Source of the DNA: Candidatus Aenigmatarchaeota archaeon | GTDB lineage: Archaea > Aenigmatarchaeota > Aenigmatarchaeia > QMZP01 > JAFGSV01 | Length of the DNA: 52,762 nt | Reading direction: 5' to 3' | Assembly (NCBI GenBank): GCA_016931255.1 | Contig: JAFGFG010000002.1 | Coordinates: forward strand, 1-52,762 | In this document: one piece after another, positions 32,820 to 41,091 of the stretch | Position numbering within the stretch: the stretch's first letter is position 1 | Layout: the number at the start of each line of letters is the position of its first letter | Notes under the pieces: model-generated | The model's database searches: none | Seen by the model: the letters and a program-made list of their open reading frames with translations, nothing else | Told to the model about the DNA's origin: nothing | Position numbers and translations under genes: made by a program

Positions 32820-34124
32820 ATGAGTTTCAGGGATTTTCTTGATAAGGCTGAATCGCAGGGCAAACTTGTTAAGATTTCGAAAGCAGCTTCGAAGAAGCTT
32901 GAGATACCTGCAGTCCTGGCAGAGCTTAATGACAAGCCAGTGCTTTTTGAGAATGTTAAAGAAAGCGAATTCCGGGTCGCAGGAAATCTATGTGTTTCAA
33001 AAGATGCTTTTGCAAATTACTTTGGAATCAAAAGCAATGAACTTGTCCCAAAAATGATTAATGCGATAGCAAATCCCTCAAAACCTGAAGTTACTGATAA
33101 TGCTCCGTGTCAGGAAGTTGAGATGGAAGATGTCGATTTGAGCAAACTTCCGATACTTTTTCATTGCTCAAAAGACGGCGGAAATTATGTGAGTTCCGGA
33201 GTGTTCGTAGTCAGGAAAGGAAATGGTGTCCAGAACCTCGACTATCACAGGTCCATGGAAATCGGCAAGAACCGTTTCTCGATAAGGGTTGTCCCGAACA
33301 GGGATTTTGACAACGCAATGAAAGAATCAGGCGACGAAATGGACGCAGTCATGTGTGTTGGATGCTCACCTAATGTTCTTCTTGGAGCAGCAACATCCGT
33401 TGCTTCTGATGTTGATGAGATGCATATAGCAAATACACTTGAACCACTAAAAATTGTGAAGGCAAAAACATCCGACCTGATGGTTCCGGCAGACTGCGAA
33501 TTCGTTCTTGAAGGAAAGATACTGAAGGAAAGAGCAGATGAAGGTCCTTTTGTAGACTTAACAGAGACCTATGATGTTGTAAGGCAGGAACCGGTTTTTG
33601 AGGTCAGAAAGATAACCCACAGGAAGGATGCCATATGGCATGGACTGCTTCCCGGAAAGCTTGAGCACAGGATACTTATGGGAATGCCTAGAGAACCGAC
33701 AATATTCAAAAAAATTAATGAAGCTGGTGTCAAATGTCTTGATGTCAATGTTAATCCTGGCGGCTGTTCATGGCTTCATGGCATAGTTCAGATTGATAAA
33801 AAGAGTGAAGATGACGGAAGGAAGGCAATAGACGCTGCTTTCGACGGGCATAAGTCTATGAAGCATGTATTCATCGTGGACAGCGACATAAATATAAACA
33901 ATCCTCTTGAAGTGGAATGGGCAATGTCTACAAGATTCCAGGCTGACCGCGACATGGTTGTAAAAGAAAATGAAAAGGGCTCTTCACTTGATCCAAGCTC
34001 TGATCCAAATACAAGAAAGACCACGAAAGTGGGATTCGACTTTACTATGCCTGTAGGTGAAGAAAAGAAGCATTTTGTAAAAGCTGAATTTCCTAAAGTT
34101 GATGTTAAGAAATTCTTGGAGTGA
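32820..34124 (+). CDS. UbiD-family decarboxylase (anhydromevalonate phosphate decarboxylase)
   Basis: The protein is 434 residues from the ATG at 32820 (MSFRDFLDKAESQGK). It is a UbiD-type enzyme that uses prenylated FMN. Visible are DYHRSMEIGKNRFSIRVVPN, DEGPFVDLTETYDVV (the segment bearing catalytic acids) and LDPSSDPNTRKTTKVGFD near the end. UbiD proteins usually act on aromatic acids. Here the genes for aconitase-X subunits, UbiX and isopentenyl phosphate kinase follow directly. That matches the alternative archaeal pathway first shown in Aeropyrum pernix, where this enzyme turns trans-anhydromevalonate 5-phosphate into isopentenyl phosphate. GGTGGTG precedes the start. Confidence 0.88.
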   Translation: MSFRDFLDKAESQGKLVKISKAASKKLEIPAVLAELNDKPVLFENVKESEFRVAGNLCVSKDAFANYFGIKSNELVPKMINAIANPSKPEVTDNAPCQEVEMEDVDLSKLPILFHCSKDGGNYVSSGVFVVRKGNGVQNLDYHRSMEIGKNRFSIRVVPNRDFDNAMKESGDEMDAVMCVGCSPNVLLGAATSVASDVDEMHIANTLEPLKIVKAKTSDLMVPADCEFVLEGKILKERADEGPFVDLTETYDVVRQEPVFEVRKITHRKDAIWHGLLPGKLEHRILMGMPREPTIFKKINEAGVKCLDVNVNPGGCSWLHGIVQIDKKSEDDGRKAIDAAFDGHKSMKHVFIVDSDININNPLEVEWAMSTRFQADRDMVVKENEKGSSLDPSSDPNTRKTTKVGFDFTMPVGEEKKHFVKAEFPKVDVKKFLE

Positions 34125-34126
34125 AT

Positions 34127-35299
34127 ATGAAGCTTACAAATGAAGAGCGGGATATGCTCAACGGCAGGAACGGCAACGCTGTCAGGCAGAGTATGGAGAT
34201 ACTCGTTTCCCTTGGTGAGATATTCGGCGCGAAAAGACTCATAGACGTCGCAAGCGTCCAGATTGCAGGTGTATCATATCACAACCTTGGTGATGCCGGA
34301 CTTAATTATCTTGCTGACCTTGCGAAGGACGGAAAGGTAAAGGTTCTGACAACACTCAACCCTGCAGGTATGGATATGGAGAACTGGAAGGTGCTGGGCA
34401 TTCCTGCAGACTTCGCGGAAAAGCAGATTGCAGTGATTGACGCTTTCAAGAAAATGGGCGTCACAGCCACATGCACATGCACTCCTTATTTTGTCGGCAA
34501 CAGTCCCGGTTTCGGCAGCCATGTTGCATGGGCTGAAAGCTCCGCTGTATGCTATGCCAATTCAGTCCTCGGCCTGAAGACCAACAGGGAAGGCGGGCCA
34601 AGTGCTCTTGCTTCTGCACTTACTGGAAAAACACCGGAATTCGGCATGCATCTTGAAGAGAACCGTCAGGCTCAGGTTGCTGTCAATGTCAATGCAAAGA
34701 TGGAGACTGTAACAGATTTCGGTGCACTCGGGCATGTTATAGGAAATAAAATAGGAAACAAAGTCTCTTACATAAGGGGCATTGAAAAAGCGAGTACTGA
34801 GCAGCTGAAAAGTTTCTGTGCTTCCATAGCAACATACGGCGGTGCCGCGCTTTTCCATATGGAGGGGATAACACCAAACAGGACATCCATACCCCAAGAG
34901 AGCATATCGGTTTCCCAGAAGGACATTGACGATGCGAAGAAAGAAATGAATGACAACGGCGAGCCTGATATCTATTCCATAGGCTGTCCTCATCTCAGTC
35001 TCAAAGAGATGGGTGAGATAGCAGGGATGCTCAAAGGCAGGACTGTCAAAAAAGAGATGTGGATATGCGTTGCAAGACCTGTCAAGGAAGATGCGGACAA
35101 AAAGGGATACGTAAAAACTATCGAAGACTCTGGAGCAAAGATTGCCTGCGATACATGTATGGTTGTTGCGCCTATCAAGGGGCGCTTCAAATGCCTTGCG
35201 ACTGACTCTGCTAAGGGCTGTTTTTATGGCCGCGGGAAGAACAAGTTCAAGGTCATTTTCAGGGAAATTCCACAGCTTATAGAGGAGGCGACGGCATGA
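34127..35299 (+). CDS. phosphomevalonate dehydratase large subunit (aconitase X)
   Basis: The protein is 390 residues from the ATG at 34127, 2 nt after the UbiD stop. It is the aconitase-X catalytic subunit (DUF521 type) with an iron-sulfur cluster. Candidate ligands are Cys in CTCTPYFVGNSPGFG, IGCPHLSL and CDTCMVVAP. WAESSAVCYANSVLGLKTNR with EGGPSALASALTGKTPEFG is characteristic of the family. With the small subunit it dehydrates mevalonate 5-phosphate to trans-anhydromevalonate 5-phosphate. Proline-related aconitase-X enzymes exist, but the gene context strongly favours phosphomevalonate. It overlaps the small-subunit gene by 4 nt (ATGA). Confidence 0.92.
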   Translation: MKLTNEERDMLNGRNGNAVRQSMEILVSLGEIFGAKRLIDVASVQIAGVSYHNLGDAGLNYLADLAKDGKVKVLTTLNPAGMDMENWKVLGIPADFAEKQIAVIDAFKKMGVTATCTCTPYFVGNSPGFGSHVAWAESSAVCYANSVLGLKTNREGGPSALASALTGKTPEFGMHLEENRQAQVAVNVNAKMETVTDFGALGHVIGNKIGNKVSYIRGIEKASTEQLKSFCASIATYGGAALFHMEGITPNRTSIPQESISVSQKDIDDAKKEMNDNGEPDIYSIGCPHLSLKEMGEIAGMLKGRTVKKEMWICVARPVKEDADKKGYVKTIEDSGAKIACDTCMVVAPIKGRFKCLATDSAKGCFYGRGKNKFKVIFREIPQLIEEATA

Positions 35300-35685
35300 T
35301 ACTGAAAGGGAGAAAGGTCGCGAAAGGCACAGCTGAAGGCGATGCTCTCGTGTCAAGAGAAGGCATATCATTCTACGGAGGAGTAGACCCTGAAACAGGC
35401 ATAGTTGGAGAGAAGGGACATCAGCTTGAGGGAAAATCGGTTTCAGGAAAGGTACTTGTTTTTCCGACAGGCAAAGGCAGCACAGTAGGCTCGTATGTCA
35501 TATACGACATGAGCAAGAGAGGCACAGCGCCTGCGGCAATTGTAAACAAGGAGATAGAGACAATAATCGCAGTAGGCGCAATCATTTCAGGAGTTCCATG
35601 CGTCGACCGGATTGATATAGAGAAGATAAAGAACGGCGACCGGATCAGAGTTGATGGTGACAAAGGCACTGTCGAAAATGTTTAA
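35296..35685 (+). CDS. phosphomevalonate dehydratase small subunit
   Basis: The protein has 129 residues (DUF126 type), the swivelling domain of aconitase X. GRKVAKGTAEGDALVSREGI, then GKVLVFPTGKGSTVGSYVIY and AAIVNKEIETIIAVGAIISG, are characteristic. PCVDRID follows. The Ser in GKGSTVGS is the usual catalytic position. Start and stop overlap with the large subunit ensures equal synthesis. Together they form the second step of the alternative mevalonate route. Confidence 0.92.
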   Translation: MILKGRKVAKGTAEGDALVSREGISFYGGVDPETGIVGEKGHQLEGKSVSGKVLVFPTGKGSTVGSYVIYDMSKRGTAPAAIVNKEIETIIAVGAIISGVPCVDRIDIEKIKNGDRIRVDGDKGTVENV

Positions 35686-35691
35686 ACCACC

Positions 35692-35700
35692 TTTTTTAAA
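35692..35700 (+). promoter_or_regulatory. TATA box of ubiX
   Basis: TTTTTTAAA is centred about 25 nt before the ubiX ATG, as for a leaderless transcript, so ubiX can be expressed apart from the upstream dehydratase genes. Confidence 0.55.
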
Positions 35701-35721
35701 GCCAAGAGCGAAGCGGTACTC

Positions 35722-36273
35722 ATGAAGAAAATTATAGTCGGCATATCAGGAGGTTCCGGTTCCATACTTGGAATAAAAATGCTGGAAGCGCTCAGAAAAG
35801 CAGGCACTGAAACGCATCTGGTCATAACGGATGTTGCCAAGGATGTCATATTTCAGGAAACCGATTACAAGGTAGAAGATGTAGAAAAGCTTGCATCAAA
35901 GACATACAGGATAGACGATTTCTTCGCTGCGATTGCTTCGGGTTCTTTCAGAACCGACGGCATGGTTATAGTTCCCTGTTCAATGAAAACCCTCGCAGGC
36001 GTGTCATCAGGATACTCCTCGAACCTTCTTCTCAGGGCAGCTGACATTATGCTGAAGGAGAGAAGGAAACTGGTGATTGTCGCAAGAGAAGCACCACTGA
36101 GCCTTATCCACATAAGGAACATGAAGAATGTCACGGATGCAGGCGCTGTTGTGATACCGCCTATGATGACTTTCTATTCAAAGCCCAAGACTGTTGATGA
36201 CATGATTGAGCATATAGTCGGAAAGGTTCTGGACCAGTTCGGCATTGATTCAAAATACAAACGATGGAAGTAG
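35722..36273 (+). CDS. ubiX: flavin prenyltransferase UbiX
   Basis: The protein has 183 residues. UbiX joins a dimethylallyl group to FMN, giving the prenylated flavin needed by UbiD enzymes. The flavin-binding start IIVGISGGSGSILGIKMLEA, VIVPCSMKTLAGVSSGYSSN and REAPLSLIHIRNMKNV are all typical. Its presence next to the UbiD-type gene supplies the cofactor. The prenyl donor derives from the pathway itself, so the pathway must supply its own cofactor. It converges with the SAH hydrolase gene, 1 nt apart. Confidence 0.95.
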   Translation: MKKIIVGISGGSGSILGIKMLEALRKAGTETHLVITDVAKDVIFQETDYKVEDVEKLASKTYRIDDFFAAIASGSFRTDGMVIVPCSMKTLAGVSSGYSSNLLLRAADIMLKERRKLVIVAREAPLSLIHIRNMKNVTDAGAVVIPPMMTFYSKPKTVDDMIEHIVGKVLDQFGIDSKYKRWK

Positions 36274-36274
36274 C

Positions 36275-37540
36275 TTACGTTCCCTCTTCCCATCTGTTGA
36301 GATACTTTATCTGCTCAGCATCAAGCTTGTCTATCTTCACGCCGTATGTCGCCAGCTTCAGCAGCGAGATGTCTGTGTCCACCTGCTCCGGAAGCTCGAT
36401 TACCTCCGGTTTCATCTTTCCCTTGTTTTTGACAAGGTACTCGCATGCAAGCGACTGACCGCAGAATGATGTGTCCATGACAGTGCTTGAATGGCCTTCT
36501 GCCAGCGATAGATTCACAAGTCTTCCCTGTGCCAGAACGAATATCCTCTTGCCGTTCTTCAGTGTGAATTCCTCAACGAGAGGCCGCACTTCCCTCATAC
36601 TTTTTGCTGTCTCCTTGAGGCCCTTGTAATCAATTTCAATGTCGAAGTGGCCGGAATTCGCAACAATCGCGCCGTCTTTCATCTTCTCCATGTGCCTCTT
36701 CTTTATGACATGCTTGTTACCTGTAAGAGTGATGAATATGTCTCCCACGCCAGCCACGTCGTCCATCTTTTTTACTTCATATCCGTCGTAGAATGCCTGA
36801 AGCGCCCTGAATGGGTCTATTTCCGTGACAATCACCTTTCCGCCCATACCCTTTGCCCGAAGTGCAACACCTTTGCCGCAGCTTCCGTATCCTGCGACAA
36901 CAACAGTTTTCCCTGATACAAGAACATTCGTTCCACGTTTGATTCCGTCCCATGTGGATTCCCCTGTTCCTATGTAGTTGTCCAGAAGGTGCTTGGTCTT
37001 GTTGTCATTTACTGCTATTATGGGGTATTTCAGCGCATTGTCCCTGACCATAGCATTGAGACGGACGATGCCTGTTGTGGTCTCCTCGCAGCCGCCGATT
37101 ATGTTCGGTATCAGTTCCGGATGCTTGGAATGAATTTCAGAGACAAGGTCGCAGCCGTCGTCTATTGTTATGTTCGGCTTCTGGTCTATGACATAGCCAA
37201 TGTACCTGTAATAATCCTTGGTGGTCTCGCCCTTGTATGCCCATACATGAACCCCTTCCTCAGCAAGCGCTGCAGCGACATCATCCTGTGTTGAAAGGGG
37301 ATTGCACCCGGTTATTGCAACCTTCGCGCCGCCTGCCTGAAGAGTCCTGACAAGGATTGCGGTCTCCTTGGTAACATGAAGTGCCAGCCCTATTGTTATG
37401 CCTTCGAATGGCTTCTCCTTCTTGAAGCGCTCCCTTATCTTGAGAAGGGCACCCATTTCCATTTCAGCCATGTCCAGCTTTATTTTCCCCTGCCCGGCAA
37501 GACTCATGTCCTTAACTTCGTAATTTTTGCCCTTATCCAT
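36275..37540 (-). CDS. ahcY: S-adenosylhomocysteine hydrolase
   Basis: The protein is 421 residues from the ATG at 37540, preceded by AAGGTGAT. It splits S-adenosylhomocysteine to adenosine and homocysteine, clearing the product of methylation. The NAD-binding loop is VAGYGSCGKGVALRAKGMGG (near 215-234). Other family segments are ALHVTKETAILVRTLQAGGA, IIGGCEETTTGIVRL, NDNKTKHLLDNYIGTGES and GHFDIEID, and the C-terminus carries the end of the tetramer-type fold. It lies within the isoprenoid cluster on the opposite strand; no functional link is obvious. Confidence 0.96.
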   Translation of the reverse strand: MDKGKNYEVKDMSLAGQGKIKLDMAEMEMGALLKIRERFKKEKPFEGITIGLALHVTKETAILVRTLQAGGAKVAITGCNPLSTQDDVAAALAEEGVHVWAYKGETTKDYYRYIGYVIDQKPNITIDDGCDLVSEIHSKHPELIPNIIGGCEETTTGIVRLNAMVRDNALKYPIIAVNDNKTKHLLDNYIGTGESTWDGIKRGTNVLVSGKTVVVAGYGSCGKGVALRAKGMGGKVIVTEIDPFRALQAFYDGYEVKKMDDVAGVGDIFITLTGNKHVIKKRHMEKMKDGAIVANSGHFDIEIDYKGLKETAKSMREVRPLVEEFTLKNGKRIFVLAQGRLVNLSLAEGHSSTVMDTSFCGQSLACEYLVKNKGKMKPEVIELPEQVDTDISLLKLATYGVKIDKLDAEQIKYLNRWEEGT

Positions 37541-37609
37541 AAACATCACCTTATTCAACTTTATTCAGAACCTCAATATTTATATCTGTTCCGGATTCTG
37601 TACCAAAAA

Positions 37610-37616
37610 CTTAAAG
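37610..37616 (+). promoter_or_regulatory. TATA box of the isopentenyl phosphate kinase gene
   Basis: CTTAAAG is centred 25 nt before the ATG at 37638, indicating a leaderless mRNA. Confidence 0.5.
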
Positions 37617-37637
37617 CAGTTTCCACAAGTATAATCC

Positions 37638-38438
37638 ATGAAGAATCTGGTGCTTCTGAAGATAGGCGGTTCGATATGCACGGAAAAGGGGAAGAACAAA
37701 TTCCGTGTGCGTGAAAAGGCAGTCGCGCGCATAGCCAGGGAGATTACTGATGCCAGAAAGGAGAAGGAATTCAGGCTTCTTGTTGTCAATGGCGCAGGAC
37801 CATTCGGACATACCAATGTCACGGAATATGACATCGACAACGGGCTCAGAAATGAGAAGGACTATGAGGGGTTTGCGAAGACAGTGAATGACTGCTCATA
37901 CCTGAATTGGAAGGTTTCCGATATCATGAGGAAGGAGGGGATTCTTTCACTGCCGTTTCCGAGTTCGTCAGTTGTTATACAGGGAAAAAGAAAAATAAGC
38001 ACCTTCTTCACTGATTCTCTGAAGGCACTTTGGAATTCCAACTGGAGCATAGTTCCTGTGATGAACGGGACAATGGTAGCTGATACGGAGATGAAAGGCT
38101 CAGTGGTCAGCGGGGATGCTGTGCTTGAGCATATAGCTGCCCGTTTCAGCCCGGATTTCATGATTTTCGTAACTGATGTTGACGGCATATTTACAGGCGA
38201 CCCGAAGAAGAACAGGAGGGCAAGGCTCATAGAGAGAATCAGTAAAGATGGGTATGGCGACATAAAGAAACACATATCAGGATCATCCAATGTTGATGTT
38301 ACAGGTGGGATGCTCGGAAAGGTGGAAAAAATGCTTGAACTGAAGACAAGGACAATAATAATTAACGGCAATGCACCCGGAAGGGTCAGGAAGGCGCTGC
38401 TTGGCGAGACCGTCAGGGGTACTGTGTTAGGTAAATAA
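37638..38438 (+). CDS. isopentenyl phosphate kinase
   Basis: The protein has 266 residues in the amino-acid kinase fold. The start VLLKIGGSICTEKGKNKFRV and GAGPFGHTNV, with the family-defining His 58 that binds the phosphate of isopentenyl phosphate, identify it. FVTDVDGIFTGDPKKN and DVTGGMLGKVEKMLEL complete the ATP site. It makes IPP from isopentenyl phosphate, the step after the UbiD-type decarboxylase. Together with the absence of a diphosphomevalonate decarboxylase nearby, it supports the alternative pathway. Confidence 0.95.
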   Translation: MKNLVLLKIGGSICTEKGKNKFRVREKAVARIAREITDARKEKEFRLLVVNGAGPFGHTNVTEYDIDNGLRNEKDYEGFAKTVNDCSYLNWKVSDIMRKEGILSLPFPSSSVVIQGKRKISTFFTDSLKALWNSNWSIVPVMNGTMVADTEMKGSVVSGDAVLEHIAARFSPDFMIFVTDVDGIFTGDPKKNRRARLIERISKDGYGDIKKHISGSSNVDVTGGMLGKVEKMLELKTRTIIINGNAPGRVRKALLGETVRGTVLGK

Positions 38439-38440
38439 CT

Positions 38441-38447
38441 TTTAAAA
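38441..38447 (+). promoter_or_regulatory. TATA box of idi2
   Basis: TTTAAAA is centred about 24 nt before the ATG at 38468, immediately after the kinase stop codon. Confidence 0.5.
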
Positions 38448-38467
38448 CGGAACTGTAAATCATATTT

Positions 38468-39460
38468 ATGAGCACATCAAAGAGAAAAGATGAGCATATC
38501 AGGATATGCCTGCATGATAATGTAGAGTCTTCAAGGAGCAATGGATTCGAATGGTACGAATTCAGTCACAATGCCCTGCCTGAGATTAAATGGGAAGACA
38601 TAGACACGAGCACAGCGTTCCTTGGCAAAAGGCTGTTTGCACCGCTCTTCATAGAAGCCATGACAGGCGGAACTGCAGAGTCTGAAAGAATAAACAAGAA
38701 TCTCGCGGAAGCTGCGCAGGAACTCGGAATAGGCATGGGTGTAGGCTCCCAGAGGGCCATGATAGAGACACCTGAGCTCAAGGACACCTATGACGTGAGG
38801 GGGGTTGCTCCTGACATATTCCTTGCAGGGAACATAGGCGCTTCGCATATACTCAAATATCCGGTTGAGAAGATAGAGAAGGCGCTTAATGCCATAGGCG
38901 CTGATGCTCTTGCGATACATCTCAATCCGGCGCAGGAGATTGCTCAGGAAAACGGAGACAGGAATTTCAGCGGGGTTCTCGAGAAGATAAAGGCAATCAC
39001 AAGAGACCTGAAAAAGCCAGTGATAGTTAAGGAAGTCGGCTCAGGAATATCAGCTGATGTCGCAAGAAGGCTTGCAGCTGCAGGGGTTGATGCGATAGAC
39101 ATTGCGGGTGTTGGAGGCACGAGCTGGATAAAGGTTGATTCTATGATAGGCAGGACGCCATACGCCGAATTCTATGGCTGGGGAATTCCAACAGCCGAAT
39201 CCCTGGAGTCATGCCGGAAAGCCGTAAGGACGCCGCTTATAGCATCCGGCGGAATAAGGACAGGCATAGAAGTCGCAAAAGCGCTTTCCATGGGAGCATC
39301 CCTTGCAGGGATGGCACTTCCGCTTCTGAAAGCTGCCAACAGGTCATCGGATGATGTCATCAACCTTCTTGAACAGGTTATAATTGAGCTGAAATCTGTT
39401 ATGTTCCTTACATCATCCAAAAAGATAACGGACCTGAGGAACAAGGCAGTTAAGATTTAA
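38468..39460 (+). CDS. idi2: type 2 isopentenyl-diphosphate isomerase
   Basis: The protein has 330 residues. This FMN-dependent TIM-barrel enzyme interconverts IPP and DMAPP. KRKDEHIRICL at the N-terminus, FIEAMTGGTAESERINKNLA, GVGSQRAMIE, ALAIHLNPAQE, and GVDAIDIAGVGGTSWIKVDS are all hallmark segments, with LIASGGIRTGIEVAKALSMG at the phosphate-binding end. It supplies DMAPP for GGPP synthase and for UbiX. It follows the isopentenyl phosphate kinase gene by 29 bp. Confidence 0.97.
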   Translation: MSTSKRKDEHIRICLHDNVESSRSNGFEWYEFSHNALPEIKWEDIDTSTAFLGKRLFAPLFIEAMTGGTAESERINKNLAEAAQELGIGMGVGSQRAMIETPELKDTYDVRGVAPDIFLAGNIGASHILKYPVEKIEKALNAIGADALAIHLNPAQEIAQENGDRNFSGVLEKIKAITRDLKKPVIVKEVGSGISADVARRLAAAGVDAIDIAGVGGTSWIKVDSMIGRTPYAEFYGWGIPTAESLESCRKAVRTPLIASGGIRTGIEVAKALSMGASLAGMALPLLKAANRSSDDVINLLEQVIIELKSVMFLTSSKKITDLRNKAVKI

Positions 39461-39482
39461 TAACTGAAATCAAAGTCGAATT

Positions 39483-39860
39483 ATGAAAATTCCCAAAAGG
39501 GAAGTCGTGAAGTTCGTCCTTAAATCGGCTCTTCACAGAAAGAAGGCCAGCTCGCAGGACGAGCTTGTCGGTATCATAAACACGGAGCTTCGAAAGGTTG
39601 ACAGTGACTATTCTATAACAGGGAAAAGGATTCGTCTGATAGCTGCATCGATGCCTGACATAAGGATGGATGTTGTCACGCGGAAGGGAAGGGTGCCACC
39701 TAAGTGCCCTTCATGCGGTTATTCCCTCAAGAAGTCGTGGGACCGGAACCTCAGGGGAAGGAAGGTGCTGCGCTCGCTTAAGTGCGGCAGATGCGGATAT
39801 AAAGGCACCTCCGGAAGATGGTCTCCGGGAAAGTACATCTTCTGCGTATCAAAGACTTGA
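39483..39860 (+). CDS. zinc-ribbon protein of unknown function
   Basis: The protein has 125 residues. The N-terminal half (KREVVKFVLKSALHRKKASS, then QDELVGIINTELRKVDSDYS) looks like a small winged-helix domain. The C-terminal half has two CxxC pairs (CPSCGYSL and CGRCGYKG) separated by a basic stretch, a classic zinc ribbon. This suggests binding to nucleic acid or a basal information-processing factor. It follows idi2 by 22 bp. I do not recognise the family. Confidence 0.7.
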   Translation: MKIPKREVVKFVLKSALHRKKASSQDELVGIINTELRKVDSDYSITGKRIRLIAASMPDIRMDVVTRKGRVPPKCPSCGYSLKKSWDRNLRGRKVLRSLKCGRCGYKGTSGRWSPGKYIFCVSKT

Positions 39861-39912
39861 TTAATAAGCGACCTTTCTCATTGTTAATTATTGAGGATGG
39901 AAGTGGTGTGAT

Positions 39913-41091
39913 ATGAAGGTTCTAATGTTTGGCTGGGAGTTCCCGCCATACACTACAGGCGGCCTTGGAACTCACTGCTACAACCTCACAAGGGCTCTAA
40001 GTGGCAGGAATGTGAAAGTCACATTCGTCATGCCAAAGGTCAGCGGGGGCGTCAGCCACAATTTCGTAAAGATTGTCCATGCTGATGACGCCAAGTTCAT
40101 AGAGATAGCATCGGGTCTGACTCCCTATGTCTCCTCTATCGCAGGTCATTACACACCCGGAAAGGAAGGAGCCTCAAGCCTGTATGGTTCAGATTTCTTT
40201 GAAAAGGTCAACCAGTATACTGAATGCGCATCAGTGGCTGTGATGAAAGAGGAATGCGATGTCATACACTGCCATGACTGGATGACATTTCCGGCAGGCA
40301 TACGCGTCAAGAAGGACAAGGGAAAACCTCTTGTCATAACTGTCCACTCCACGGAATATGACAGGAATCCGGTATCTCCAAATCAGTGGATATCACATAT
40401 AGAATGGGAGGGAATGTACAATGCCGACAGGATAATAGCTGTTAGCGAATACATGAAAGCAAGGATAATTGAAAGGTTCAAAGTTCCTGCGAGCAAGATA
40501 GAAATCGTATACAATGCTGTGGAGGCATCCGAATATGCAGGAAGCAGACTCAGGTTCGGCACGGGTGAGAAGATTGTGCTGTTCCTCGGAAGGCTGGCAC
40601 TGCAGAAGGGACCGGACTACTTCCTCAGGGCAGCCAAGCTTGTCATAGAGAAAGAGAAGAAAACGCGGTTCATAATAGTCGGCACAGGTAACATGCTGCC
40701 TGAACTCATAGACCAGTGCATAGAACTGGGAATATCGGAAAATGTCATATTTGCAGGATATCAGGAGAGCATAAAGGAATACTACAAGATGGCTGATGTG
40801 TATGTCATGCCTTCGGTGTCAGAGCCTTTCGGAATAACGGCGCTTGAGGCCATAGCTTCAGGCACTCCTGTCATAATCTCAAAGCAGTCAGGCGTCTCTG
40901 AGCTTATCATGCATTGTCTGAAAGTTGACTTCTGGGATGTTAAGGAGATGGCCAACAAGATACTGGGAGTCCTGAGATATGCTCCCCTGAAGAGAGAAAT
41001 GGAAATGAACAGCTATGCTGAGATATCGAACATAAACTGGGATGTGATAGCTGAAAAAACAGTTAAGGTATATGCGAGCGTAGGTGTCTGA
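39913..41091 (+). CDS. GT4 glycosyltransferase, glycogen synthase-like
   Basis: The protein has 392 residues with a GT-B fold. The N-terminus WEFPPYTTGGLGTHCYNLTR is the starch/glycogen synthase-like loop. CHDWMTFPAG, TVHSTEYDRN and AVSEYMKARI follow. The C-terminal domain has FLGRLALQKGPDYFLRAAKL and MPSVSEPFGITALEAIASGT with the two catalytic-site Glu. It ends 0 nt before the GH57 ATG, so the pair is coupled. It may make an alpha-glucan or trehalose-like product; the donor cannot be told. Confidence 0.88.
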   Translation: MKVLMFGWEFPPYTTGGLGTHCYNLTRALSGRNVKVTFVMPKVSGGVSHNFVKIVHADDAKFIEIASGLTPYVSSIAGHYTPGKEGASSLYGSDFFEKVNQYTECASVAVMKEECDVIHCHDWMTFPAGIRVKKDKGKPLVITVHSTEYDRNPVSPNQWISHIEWEGMYNADRIIAVSEYMKARIIERFKVPASKIEIVYNAVEASEYAGSRLRFGTGEKIVLFLGRLALQKGPDYFLRAAKLVIEKEKKTRFIIVGTGNMLPELIDQCIELGISENVIFAGYQESIKEYYKMADVYVMPSVSEPFGITALEAIASGTPVIISKQSGVSELIMHCLKVDFWDVKEMANKILGVLRYAPLKREMEMNSYAEISNINWDVIAEKTVKVYASVGV

